Shown piece after piece: positions 1 to 9,478 of a stretch of DNA of 12,960 nucleotides (its first letter is position 1; the number at the start of each line of letters is the position of its first letter). The DNA is from Polyrhizophydium stewartii (taxonomy: Eukaryota > Chytridiomycota > Chytridiomycetes > Rhizophydiales). Under the pieces are notes generated by a model. That model searched no databases, was not told the origin of the DNA, and worked only from the letters and a program-made list of their open reading frames with translations. A program made the translations under genes and the position numbers. The stretch is from the NCBI GenBank assembly GCA_027604665.1, contig JADGIZ010000485.1, positions 1 through 12,960 on the forward strand, given 5' to 3'.

Positions 1-747
1 GCCGTGGCCTTCCTGCATGCCCGCGGCGCCGCGTGCACCACGCGCGCCATGGACGATGCCGCCGCCAACGGCCACCTACCCGTCGTCGTCTTCCTGCACA
101 ACAATCGCCCCGAGGGCTGCACCGTCGCGGCCATGAACCGCGCCGCCGCCCACGGCCACCTCGAGGTCGTCGAGTTCCTGCACAACAACCGCTCCGAGGG
201 CTGCACCACGGCTGCGATGGACGGCGCTGCGGGCAACGGCCACCTCGCCGTCGTCGAGTTCCTCGACGCCAACCGTCTCGAGGGCTGCACCACCGCCGCG
301 ATGGACCGCGCCGCCGGCGGCAACCACAGCGACACGGTCGAGTGGCTCTTTGCCAACCGCACCGAGGGCTGCTCGCCTCGCGCCGTCATCTGGGCCGCGG
401 CCGCCGGCAACGCCCGCCTCGTCGAGTGGTTCCATGTTCACATGGGCGATCAGTTCCGCCCCGCCGTCATGGATGCGGCCCTGCGGCGCGGCCACCTGGG
501 CATCGCAAAGTGGCTGCACCTGCACCGCACCGAAGGCTGCTCGCCGCAGGCGCTCGAGCGCGCGGCCGAGAGCGGCCAGGTCGAGTGCGTGCGCTGGATG
601 CTCGAGAACATCAGCAAGGTCGAGTGGGACGTGGTCGGCGTGCTCGACATGGTCGGCCCGCGCGGACTGGCGCCCAGCGCGCAGATCTATGGGCTCGTGT
701 CCGAGTTTGCCGAGAACCGCCGCATTTCGTTTGGCGGCAAGGCGTGA
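1..747 (+). CDS. Ankyrin-like repeat protein, 3' part (5' end outside window)
   Basis: The frame is open from the first base to TGA at 745-747, giving about 248 visible residues with no start inside the window. The protein is built of seven consecutive repeats, mostly exactly 28 residues long, of the form [F/W]LHxNRxEGCTxxAMDxAAxxGHLxVVE. The repeat ends near residue 198 and a non-repetitive tail follows, ending ISFGGKA. GHLxVVE-type helices are typical of ankyrin repeats, but 28 residues is shorter than the canonical 33 and the EGCT motif is characteristic of expanded ankyrin-like families in some unicellular eukaryotes (recalled, not searched). Such solenoids bind protein partners; no catalytic domain is visible here. 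Codon use and GC match the neighbours. No intron signal is seen in this part. The repeat assignment is strong; the cellular role is unknown. Confidence 0.85.
   Translation, partial: AVAFLHARGAACTTRAMDDAAANGHLPVVVFLHNNRPEGCTVAAMNRAAAHGHLEVVEFLHNNRSEGCTTAAMDGAAGNGHLAVVEFLDANRLEGCTTAAMDRAAGGNHSDTVEWLFANRTEGCSPRAVIWAAAAGNARLVEWFHVHMGDQFRPAVMDAALRRGHLGIAKWLHLHRTEGCSPQALERAAESGQVECVRWMLENISKVEWDVVGVLDMVGPRGLAPSAQIYGLVSEFAENRRISFGGKA
10..594 (+). repeat. 84-bp coding tandem repeat of the ankyrin-like gene
   Basis: Units start at 10, 91, 175, 259, 343, 427 and 511. The first unit is 81 bp (27 codons) and the others are 84 bp (28 codons). The first, second and third full-length units are alike at DNA level around the codons for NNR-EGCT, while the fifth and sixth are more diverged (the unit at 427 lacks the EGC motif). 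This suggests growth by duplication of whole 84-bp units. Confidence 0.85.
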
Positions 748-1657
748 GCGCGGCGGGCCGGCCAAGCTGGCGCATCGAGACGAGGGACAAGCGCCGATCG
801 CGCAGCGGTGGAGAGATGGGGGACAGAAGGCATTCCTGTAAGAGCTTTGCGAATGAAGGTTGTGGATATTCAAGCCATCCATTGCTGCTGGCCGACTTGG
901 GCACTTTAGAGTCCGCGGTGCTTGCTTTGCCACAGCTGCAGCCAACTCGCACTCCGCTTGCTGTCCGAAAAACCGCAATGTCCGCCACAACTTCCGAGCG
1001 CCAAAGCCGAGTTCTGGCTGCAGCAAGGAGTCTGCTTCGTTTCCTGTGCGTTTTTTTCGGCAGGTCTTCCAACAAGAGTCCCTGCATCGACATCTCGCCC
1101 AGAGTGTCTGTCGCTCCTCGCACGACACGCAACCACAAGGAAATGAGTTTCTAGTTCCGTGCACGCAAGCTCGGACTGCTGAACGCTGGGGCTCAACGTC
1201 GCAGCGAATAGCTGGCCGGTTGTATGCACACGAAGCTGCCCCGAACCATGATGGCCGAGGCTCGGAGAACTCAGCCCGCCAGAAAGCCATGCAGCAGCAA
1301 CGTAGCTCCCGAGGAATGCATGCCGCATCCGGTGCGCGGAACAACCACAGCGCGAGCTCGGGCTGCTCTTGCTGGCGATCGAGGGCAGCCCTGCGCGACC
1401 CGCAAGTCGCCACAGCGACCCGTGAGCAGGGACTCGTCCCAAACCCCTTGAGCGCCGCAGCCTTTGCCAAGAGCGGATGCTGTTCCCTCGGACCATTCCC
1501 TCGGACCATTCCCTCGGACCATTCCCTCGGACCGTTCCCCGCGAGGATTCTCTCGGACCATTCCCTTGGACCGTTCCCGGACGGCCACCGCATGACCGCG
1601 CCGCCTGACGAGGTGCCCTGTTTCCGCAAGCCACGCCTTTACCCAGAAACCAACATC
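748..1657. other. Long intergenic / 5' flanking region without a recognised gene
   Basis: About 910 bp lie between the ankyrin-like stop and the ligase start. The middle part (about 840-1480) is visibly less GC-rich than the flanking genes. I see no tRNA boxes and no family I can name on either strand. The + frame that leads into the ligase is free of stops from 860, but the encoded residues look like non-coding translation (many Cys, Arg and Ser, no conserved motif). The last 170 bp hold a 13-bp tandem repeat. It most likely contains the 3' UTR of the ankyrin-like gene and the promoter and 5' UTR of the ligase. Confidence 0.6.
1485..1575. repeat. Tandem 13-bp repeat (CCCTCGGACCATT) upstream of the acyl-CoA ligase
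   Basis: Three perfect units (1485-1497, 1498-1510, 1511-1523) are followed by one with a single change (1524-1536, ACCGTT), a 13-base interruption, and two diverged units (1550-1562 and 1563-1575). The array ends 82 bp before the ligase ATG. Each unit carries a CGG triplet (two diverged copies keep CGG or TGG), so CGG recurs every 13 bp on the + strand. CGG triplets are the usual half-site of fungal Zn(II)2Cys6 regulators, which makes a regulatory role possible but unproven. It could also be a neutral minisatellite in the 5' UTR. Confidence 0.8.
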
Positions 1658-3848
1658 ATGATCTACACGCCTGCGCTGCCCGAGATCGAGATCCCCGTGG
1701 TGGACATCCCCACGCTCATCTTCAACTCCGAGCACTACCAGAAGGTGCTCAGCCAGCCCCTCATGACGGACACGCTCGGCGAGTACCTCACGTTCGAGGA
1801 CCTCATCCAGGACTCGGGCTCGCTCGCCGGCGGCGTTCGCAAGACGCTCGGCCTAAAGAAGTGGGACGTGGTCGGCGTCTATGCGCTCAACAACATCGAC
1901 TTCCCGTACGTCGTCTACGGCCTGCTCCGTGCCGGTGAGTGCTCGCCGCTGCCTGTGCCTGTGGCGGTGCCGGTGCCGCCGTCGCCTGGCGCGCGGCGCG
2001 CGACCTCGCGGTGCCGTGCGACAACTCGCTGGTCAACGGCCTTGATGTCGTCTGACGACGCCCCCGCAAGGCTGCACCATTTCGCCCATCAACGCCGCCT
2101 ACACCCACGAGGAGGTCGCCTTCCAGCTCAAGGACTCGGGCGCGATCGCCCTGATCGTCGACCCGCTGCTGGTCCCGCGCGCCAAGGTCGCCGCGCAGCT
2201 CGCCGGCATCCCCGCCTCGCACGTCTTTGTCATGGGCGACGCCGAAGTCGACGGCGTCCAGCCGCTCTCGGGCCTCATGGACGAGCCCATGGACCCGGTC
2301 GAGTTCACCCAGGAGGAGCTCAAGACCAAGCCCGCGTACCTGACGTACTCGTCGGGCACGACCGGCCGCAGCAAGGTGGGCTGCGCTCGGGCGTGGCGTG
2401 CTCGCTGCCTTGCCCGTGGTCACGCGGACTGTCGCCCGGCATTTGGCCGCCCCGCCCGCCCACCATCGATTCCGCAGCCAGCGCACGTTCCGCGGCCATT
2501 GGCCAAGACGGATGGGGGGGCGCCGCCCTGTGCTGACACAGCCCGCCGTCTCCGCAACCCCCCAGGGCGTCGTCACCTCGCACTACAACGTCGTCTCCAA
2601 CGTGCTGCAGATGTACCAGACCATGAAGCTCGCCACCGGCCCCGGCGAGTCGTGCACGGGCGCCCTCCCGTTCACGCACATGTACGGCCTCGTCGCGATG
2701 CTGCACACGGCCCCGTACATGGTGCGTCCTCGCGCGCCTCGCTCGCTCGATTTGTCCGCGACCCGTGGCAGAGATGCAATGGGTGCTGCGCACATAGCAG
2801 CGCTGCATGATGCCGCCGCGGGCGTAATGCTGACCCCGGCCTCACCATACTCGCGCTCTCCGATGACCCCCAGGGCGTGCACGTCATCACAATCCCCAAG
2901 TTCGACTTTGCGACCATGCTCAAGGTCATCTCCAAGGTCAAGCCGACCACGCTCTATCTCGTCCCGCCCATCATGATCGGCCTCGCCAAGCACCCGGCCG
3001 TCGCCATGGCCGACCTGTCGAGCGTCAAGTACATCATCTCTGGCGCCGCCCCGCTGTCGGCCGAGCTGTCGCAGGCCCTCACCCAGCGCCTGCCGCACAT
3101 CAAGGTCATGCAGGGCTACGGCCTCACCGAGACCAGCCCCGTCGCCGCGCTTTCGATGCCCGAGACCGCCGTCCACGGCTCGGCCGGCATGCTGGTGCCA
3201 AACTCGGAGGCGCGCCTTGTTGACCCCGAGACCGGACTCGGTGCGTTGGACTAGAAATGCAGTGTTGTTTGTGCATCTGCCGACCCCAAAGAAGCTGACT
3301 TGCCTTCTCGATCACCCGCTCCAACCACAGATGTCCCCAAGGGCGAGCGCGGCGAGCTCTGGCTCCGCGGCCCCCACATTATGCTGCGCTACCTCAACCT
3401 GCCCGAGACGACCGCCGAGGCCCTGACCGCCGACGGCTACTTCCGCACGGGTGACATCGCCACCATCGACGAGCACGGCAACATCTTCATTGTCGACCGT
3501 CTCAAGGAGCTCGTCAAGTACGCCGGCCTCCAGGTGCCGCCTGCCGAGCTCGAGGCCAAGCTGCTGACGCACTCCAAGATCGCCGACGCGGCCGTCATCG
3601 GCATCCCCGATGACATCTCGGGCGAGCTTCCTCTGGCGTATGTCGTGCTCCAGCCCGGCGCCGAGATCACTGAGAAAGAGATCCAGGACTACATTGCCGA
3701 GCGTGTTGCCGACCACAAGCAACTGCGCGGCGGTGTCATCTTCACCGACGCCGTCCCCAAGGCGCCGAGCGGCAAGATCCTGCGCCGCGTGCTGCGCGAG
3801 AAGGACGCTGCCCGCCGTGCGGCTCTTGCTGCCGGCAACGCCGCCTGA
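1658..3848 (+). CDS. 4-coumarate-CoA-ligase-like acyl-CoA synthetase (AMP-binding), 5 exons
   Basis: Exons: 1658-1934, 2071-2375, 2566-2721, 2874-3240, 3331-3848; together 1,623 nt, 540 aa, a normal length for the family. These enzymes activate a carboxylic acid with ATP to an acyl-adenylate and transfer it to CoA. The start gives MIYTPALPEIEIP, which matches the usual N-terminus, with A at -3. Visible motifs: P-loop YSSGTTGRSKG (185-195, the last Gly supplied after intron 2), GYGLTETSP (327-335), YFRTGD with Asp410, hinge VDRLKELVKYAG (Asp424 onward), and PSGKILRR with the catalytic-type Lys517. Every splice rebuilds family sequence (for example LLRAG-CTISPINAAYT and ETGL-DVPKGERGELWLRG). 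The C-terminus is AAGNAA, so there is no SKL-type peroxisomal signal, unlike many fungal and plant relatives. The substrate (phenylpropanoid, medium or long fatty acid, other) cannot be told from sequence by eye. Confidence 0.93.
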
Positions 3849-4051
3849 GCGGACCCTGCCTCTGTTTGGCGTCCCGCCGCTGCCGCACCAACACTCATCT
3901 CACATTCCTCTTGAGCTGCTCATAAATGAACTCGTGGCCACCACCTCGCCGCGCTTCGCCTGTCGCCAGAGTTTGCCGACGAACATCTCGTCTGAGCCAC
4001 GCACGCACAAGGCAGCACGCATCCGACGCACGCACCCACGCCCGGCCAACC
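3849..4051. promoter_or_regulatory. Short spacer: ligase 3' UTR and ODAD3 promoter/5' UTR
   Basis: The 203 bp between two same-strand genes must hold the end of one transcript and the start of the next. A small AT-rich patch (CTCATAAATGAA, about 3919-3930) is the only compositional break. No clear AATAAA is present. The sequence before the ATG is rich in CA and GCAC and gives an A at -3. Confidence 0.4.
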
Positions 4052-6553
4052 ATGTTCGACAAGGCCACGCTCGTGGACGAGGAGCTCCATGACCTCAAAC
4101 TGCGATTCGAGCTGCTCGAGGGCGACCGCAAGGCGTACTACGAGACCAGCCAGTGGGCGATCCGGCGCAACAAGGAGGAGGTCAACCACCTGCGGCAGCA
4201 GAACAAGCAGCTCAGCGAGGCGATTGCGCGCATCAAAAAGGTGCGGCGCGGGCGGGAGGCCGTCGGCCGCAGCGGCCGGGCGGGGCAAGCCGATGCAGAT
4301 ACGGCGCGGCGGTCCGCACGCGCTGCTGCCCGCTCGGCGGATGCGATGCTGCCCGATGCGTCGCCACGCCGCGTACTGACGCGAACAATCGCACCGACCG
4401 ACACACCCCCTCCCTCCCTCGTGCGCCTTCCATCCACCACGCGCTGGCGCGGCGACCATCCGCCGTCATTCACACCCCCCAACTCCCAACGCACCATTCG
4501 CCGCAGAATGAGATCGAGGCGCATAGCAACCGCCTTGCCATGACCGAGCTCGAAAAGTTTGACCACAAGATCTGCGAGATCCAGAAAAAGTACGACGAGC
4601 TGCAATCAGAGGCGCGGGCAAAGGAGGACAAGCTGCGCGGGCTGCTGGACCAGTTGTCAGACCTCAAGCGCGAGGCGGACATGGTCAAATCCAACATGAA
4701 GGACTCTCCGCAGGCCAAGGTGCGGCATGATCTCGCCCCAGCCCGCCTCGCCGGCAGCTTGACTTTCCAAAACACCGATCCGGATGGGCTGACATGTGCA
4801 TGTTTGAACCAACGTTTGCGGGGATCGGACTGCGGCCACCGCCCGTCCGCGCGAGCAGGAGATCCGCATGCTCGAGAACCGCCTCGACAAGGCCATGATC
4901 AAGTACAACGAGGCGCAATCGATCCGCAAGACATACGAGCAGATCGTCAAGCGGCTGCAGGACGAGCGCTTGTCGTTCGACAACCAGCTGGCCAACTTTG
5001 AGAAGACGCTAAAGGCCAAGAAGCAGGACGCTGCCGAGCTCGAGATGATGTCGCGCGACGCTAACCACGCCAAGGAGGTGGCCAAGGTGCGCGCATGACC
5101 GGGGAATGCATGTGAGGATGCCGACAAGCCATGTGTGCCTGCTGACCGAATCGTCTGCAGGCCGAGCTTGCGCGGTTCGAGCAGCAGATCAACGAGGAGC
5201 GCAAGCAGCGCGAAAAGGACCTGCAGATGCGCAAGGAGCTTGTCAAGCACAAGCTCGAGATCAACGACAAGCTGGACCGCAAGGTGTGTTTGTCGTGCCG
5301 GCACGCCCGCACTCACACATGCGCTTGCATGCGTTCCGCTTCTCTGCCGAAGCTGACGCTGATTGCTGCTGCTGCCTCGCCAGATCACCAAGCTCGACGA
5401 CCAAAACGCGGACGCCAACGGCAGCAACGACGACAAGGAGCAGTACGACGAGGCGACCGAGAAAAAGATGACCGAGTACGAAGAAACGATGCGGCTGATC
5501 AAGGAAGCCACGGGTGTATCGGACATCAACGAGGTGATTGCCAAGTTCCAGTCGCAAGGGGACACGCACGCGCACTTGGTGCAGCTGCAGCAAGCCAACG
5601 AGGCACGCATCGAAGAGCTCAAGGTCAAAAAGGCCGTAATCCTGGCCGAGTACGAGCAGCTCAAGTTCACGGGCGAGTCCAAGCACTCGCACAGCCGCCG
5701 CATGATCGAGGATTTCCAGAAGCATTTGGACGAAGGGCTCGCGAGGACCGAAGAGGCCAAGCAAAAGTACGAGCGCGCGGCCAAGATCCTGACGAATGCC
5801 AAGGCTGGCGTGCAGCACCTGGCCGACAAGCTCGACTCCATCCGGCTGGTGCGGGGGGGGGGAGATCTCGCTGGCTGGCTGGCTGGTGTGGGAATGCGAC
5901 GAGCAGTTATGCTGACTGCTGCTCCTCCGCTGATGCCTCGCGCAGCCCGACGTCTCGCAAAAGCTCGAGCACGTCAGGGACGAGAACGTGGCCCAGATTC
6001 TTCAGACGTGCGTCAAGAAGCTCGAGAGCCTGGCGCTCAGCCTGCACGGCAAGGAGCTTCCCGAGGTAAGGCTCTCTGTGCATGTCGAACTCGCACCTGC
6101 AAACTGTGCGAGGGACCGGCTGATACTGTGTGTGTGTGTGCACTGCAGGCACAGCCCGCGCAGCCCGCGCAGTCGCAGCAGCCGCCAGGCGAGGTCACGA
6201 GCATTCTCTACGTCAACCAGGCCAACCTGCCGCAGTACAACACGCGCGTCAAGCTGCGTCCCGTCGAGTTCGAGGACGCCGAGGTTGACGGTGAGACCCC
6301 CTTCCCGATGACATCTGTCCCGCCGCACACCGCCCTCTCATACCCCGCAAACGCACACGCGATCTCTCACTCACCTATGCGCGCACATACACATACAACA
6401 GAAGAGGACGAGAACGACGATGAGTATGGCGAAGTCCCCGACCGCGAGACCATCAAGAAGCACACGACCCAGATGCTCAACGCCCGTCTCAAGACCAAGC
6501 AGCCTAAAAAGGTCAAGAAGAAGCGCGCAGCCAAAGAGGACGACAGCAACTAA
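4052..6553 (+). CDS. ODAD3: Outer dynein arm docking complex protein ODAD3 (CCDC151/ODA10-like), 8 exons
   Basis: Exons: 4052-4240, 4507-4719, 4859-5086, 5161-5283, 5384-5848, 5946-6065, 6149-6290, 6402-6553; 543 aa, against roughly 600 for the animal protein. In animals this coiled-coil protein helps anchor outer dynein arms to axonemal doublet microtubules. The N-terminal block LLEGDRKAYYETSQW (about 22-36) is the family hallmark. It is followed by heptad-rich segments including MLENRLDKAMIKYNEAQ in exon 3, then by GDTHAHLVQL (from about 310) and LKFTGES, both matching family positions. The tail has an acidic patch (EEDENDDEYGE) and then a Lys-rich end (KKVKKKR). Seven of seven junctions keep frame and coiled-coil continuity. 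Intron 1 (266 bp) is the least certain because its CTGAC lies far from the acceptor. Intron 7 (111 bp) has no stop in frame, so a retained form is possible. Its presence implies a motile flagellum with outer arms. Confidence 0.92.
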
Positions 6554-7348
6554 GACGCACAAAACCCCGCTCGTCAAGGCCCCCCGACCTGCGCCGTCTG
6601 CACCTCGCATCGACACACGTTCCACCACGCACACGCACACACACTCTCTTTATCTGCTCAGTGACTATTTTGTCCGTCTTGTTTGACAATACGATCACCG
6701 AGTGGCATCGCCGAGCATGGACAATGTGGGAGAAGCATGATTCGCTGGCTGCAGGTTTGGGTGCATGACATCGCTGCGCTCTAATGCCAAGCACAGACAC
6801 GCATATTAGCGGCACTCTCCCAAACTTCCCATTCACAATAAACTACGGAATGTACAACACGTTTTTCAATCGAGCACACGCTCGCACAAGCTCGCACAAG
6901 TCAGACCCATGCAAAGTTGAACAAATAAAAACGGCGCCAGGCGGCGAACAAGGCATTTCATAGAGCGCATCCGAATCCACAAAAACGATTCACGCAAATA
7001 TCCGAGTTTTGGTCGAGAAGAAAGTAACAGGGTCTGAGAAGAAAAAGTAAGGATGGGCTGGAAAGAGAAAAAGAGAATAAGATCGAAGAAGCAAAATCAA
7101 GAGCCATTGGGACAAACAAGTGGTGAGGAAACCGCAATACAGTCGCACGAAAGCAGAGTAAATGCAGCAAAACAAAAAAACAGCTCGTGCTTTTAAAAAA
7201 GAGCCTTCCATTGTTGCGTTGTATATGACTGACTAACCCGCAACTCGCCCAGACAAAGACCGCCACGCCGCATCAAGCCTCAGCACGCACAACCAACAAA
7301 CAACAAAAGAACCCAATCTCCTCTCCGTCCCTCTCTTGTGCTGCGAGA
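6554..7348. other. Convergent 3'-3' spacer of lower GC
   Basis: This 795-bp region separates two genes that end towards each other. Its composition changes sharply: 6,900-7,250 is purine- and A-rich on the + strand (T-rich on the - strand). It contains a CA-rich microsatellite-like stretch near 6616-6645 and an exact 10-bp duplication (CTCGCACAAG at 6881-6890 and 6891-6900). I see no coding sequence or RNA gene. It probably consists of the two 3' UTRs. Confidence 0.6.
6837..6842 (+). terminator. Candidate poly(A) signal AATAAA for ODAD3
   Basis: A perfect AATAAA lies about 284 nt after the ODAD3 stop. A second AATAAA at 6924-6929 could serve as an alternative. Such hexamers occur rarely in this GC-rich window outside gene ends, but the call rests on the motif alone. 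Confidence 0.45.
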
Positions 7349-9478
7349 TCACAGACCCATGATAAGGCCATAGACCCTCGAGAAGAGACCCGCAGGCTTG
7401 ACCGCGACCAAACCGTCGTCGTCCTTGTAAGTCGCCGCCGCCCTGCCGTCGCGGCCTCGGCCAACGCGGTCGTCACGGTCGTACTCATAATCACCGTCGC
7501 GGTCGTCGTCGCTGTCGTTGTAGTAGTCGCGGGCCGCGGCGTCGCCATACGCAGTCGGCGTGCGTGCGGCGCTCGAGGCCGACAAGCCGCCGTTAAACGA
7601 CTGTCTCGTGGGCGTCCGAGGACCCGAAGACGACAGCGAGGAGGCAGCCGCCGCAGAGCCGCGCAGGCCCACATCGTCGGCAGAGCGGGCCGACGGCATC
7701 GCAAGTGCGCGGTTGGGTGTCGGCTGTTGTTGCTGCTGTTGCTGCTGCTGCTGATGCCGCTGGTGCGCCGTAGTTAGATCCGACTGCGTACTGGCCGCCT
7801 GCGTTGCCTGTAGGATATTGAGGCTCGACTTGCGTCGACGGCCCGACAGCGAGCGGCCGAGATCGGCACCGCCGCTGCCGCCGCTGCCTGACGAGATGCT
7901 GCCGCGCGACGGCGACACCGAGAGCCCGCCGCTGGGGCCGGCAGCGGCGTCGATGCCGAGCCCGTCGAGCATCTCGCCCTGCTGCGACGCGCGGTGTGCA
8001 TTCGACAGCGGCGTCCCCGGGAAGTGGCCCGCAGCACCGGTCGGCGACGGCGACGAGTAGAGCGAGTTGATGGGCGGCGCATCGGACCTGCCTTGCGGGC
8101 TAGCAACGCGCGGCGAGATGGAGATGCTGCCGCCGCTCGCCCGCTTGCCATGCGAACCGACACGGCCGCCACCGCTGCTGCCGCCAACGCCGTTGCCGCC
8201 GCCATTTGAAGGCCCAAACACGTCGCCCGGCTTGACAGCGAGGATCCAGGCGTCGTCAATGACACGGCCGTCGAGCTCGAGCGCCCGCGAGGCCGCATGC
8301 GGCGTCGAGAACGTCACAACCATCCAGTTGCCGCCGAGCTTGTCGCTGCGCCGCACGTGCGTGATGCTGCCCACGGTCCGGAAGAACGCCAGCACGTCGT
8401 CGGCCGTGTGCGCCGGGAATCCAATGAGCGTCACGGTGCTGTCCACGGCGACCGCCGGCGGGGTCTGGGTATACGGCGACGTCGCGGACGAGTCGCCGAG
8501 ACCCGCCGAGCTGGGGCGGCCTGGCGAGCGGCCGCGCTGCAGCCGCGTCGGACTCTGCCGCGAAGAGTGTGGAGAGGCGGCGGCGGCGGCCGAGGCCGTG
8601 ACGGCAGGTGGGGCAGCGCTACTGCCGCCGACCATGCCCCCTGGGCCGTGCGGCAGCGGGGCGGCGGCAGGCTGCTGGCGGCGGCCCACGTCCACGGTGC
8701 CGTCAATGTGGACGGTGAGCTTGCCCGGCATCGTGGCGAGCAGCGACTGCGTGGGCGGCGCATCGTCGTCGAGGGGGCCGGCGCCGGCCGCTGCGCCGCC
8801 AAAGCTGCCAAAGCCGCCAAAGCCGCCGAGGCCGCCGGAGCGGCCGAGCGACGACGGCGACGATCCGTACGAGTGTGTGCCGGGCGGCGGCGACCGCGAG
8901 CGCGACCGCGACCGCGAGCGGCCCATGGCGAGCGGCGTGGCGGCCGAACGCAACGGCCCGCCGGCGCTGCCGGGCCCGCCTGCGCTGCCCGGGGCGGCCT
9001 GCCAGCCGAGCGCGCCGGGCGGCGTCTTGGAGGACGGGCCCGCGGCCGCCTTCTTGCCGCCGCCCAGCGCGTCCAGGAAGAGCGACGGCATGAATGTGTC
9101 CGAAGCCTGATGCGTCTGCTGCTGCTGCGTGGGCTGCGTCGGCTGCTGCGGGTGGTGCGGGTGGTGCGCGCCGGCGCCCGTGAGCAGGTCGCCGGCGGCG
9201 GCGTCGGCGTCGCCCGCGCCATAGCCGCCGGACCCCCACGACAGCGGCCGCGCGCCGTCGGTGCCTGCGTAGAACGCCGGCCCAAACGGGCTGACCTCGA
9301 CGGCCGGCTGCTGCGGCATGGGCGCAAACGGCGAGTGCAGCGGGTGCTGGTACTGCATGTGCTGCTGCTGATGCTGCTGCTGCAGCGGCGGCAGCGGCGG
9401 CGGCCCGTGCGCGCTGGATGCGCCGAGCGGGTGCTGCGCGCCGGCGCCGTACGCCGCAGTGGACCTCCACGTGTGCAT
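7349..9478 (-). CDS. NUP53: Nup53/Nup35-type nucleoporin, single exon
   Basis: One uninterrupted 709-aa frame runs from ATG at 9478 to TGA at 7349-7351. This family is part of the inner ring of the nuclear pore, dimerises through an atypical RRM and touches the nuclear membrane. Visible marks: a short FMPSLFLDALG segment (129-138), resembling the conserved FLPGFL-type motif of the family; an RRM-like domain at about 346-419 with TVTLIGFP and GGNWMVVTF, ending in AVKPGD; and a C-terminal GLFSRVYGLIMGL (697-709), which corresponds in position and character to the membrane-binding amphipathic helix. Between these lie a Gln/Pro-rich N-terminus, five Arg-Ser dipeptides (187-196), three FG pairs (F220, F223, F226) and a run of ten Gln (576-585). 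It is larger than the animal (about 330) and yeast (about 480-530) relatives because of this low-complexity sequence. No CTGAC branch site lies on this strand, in line with an intronless gene. Confidence 0.88.
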   Translation of the reverse strand: MHTWRSTAAYGAGAQHPLGASSAHGPPPLPPLQQQHQQQHMQYQHPLHSPFAPMPQQPAVEVSPFGPAFYAGTDGARPLSWGSGGYGAGDADAAAGDLLTGAGAHHPHHPQQPTQPTQQQQTHQASDTFMPSLFLDALGGGKKAAAGPSSKTPPGALGWQAAPGSAGGPGSAGGPLRSAATPLAMGRSRSRSRSRSPPPGTHSYGSSPSSLGRSGGLGGFGGFGSFGGAAAGAGPLDDDAPPTQSLLATMPGKLTVHIDGTVDVGRRQQPAAAPLPHGPGGMVGGSSAAPPAVTASAAAAASPHSSRQSPTRLQRGRSPGRPSSAGLGDSSATSPYTQTPPAVAVDSTVTLIGFPAHTADDVLAFFRTVGSITHVRRSDKLGGNWMVVTFSTPHAASRALELDGRVIDDAWILAVKPGDVFGPSNGGGNGVGGSSGGGRVGSHGKRASGGSISISPRVASPQGRSDAPPINSLYSSPSPTGAAGHFPGTPLSNAHRASQQGEMLDGLGIDAAAGPSGGLSVSPSRGSISSGSGGSGGADLGRSLSGRRRKSSLNILQATQAASTQSDLTTAHQRHQQQQQQQQQQPTPNRALAMPSARSADDVGLRGSAAAASSLSSSGPRTPTRQSFNGGLSASSAARTPTAYGDAAARDYYNDSDDDRDGDYEYDRDDRVGRGRDGRAAATYKDDDGLVAVKPAGLFSRVYGLIMGL

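Noticed and set aside
76..1629. Long open frame on the - strand (517 codons) across the ankyrin-like gene and the intergenic region
   Set aside because: It runs antisense to a clear repeat protein, and long antisense frames are expected at this GC. Its repeats are merely the 13-bp array and the ankyrin repeat read backwards.
5161..5180. GGTTCGAG resembling a tRNA B box
   Set aside because: It lies in exon 4 of ODAD3, with no A box or cloverleaf around it.
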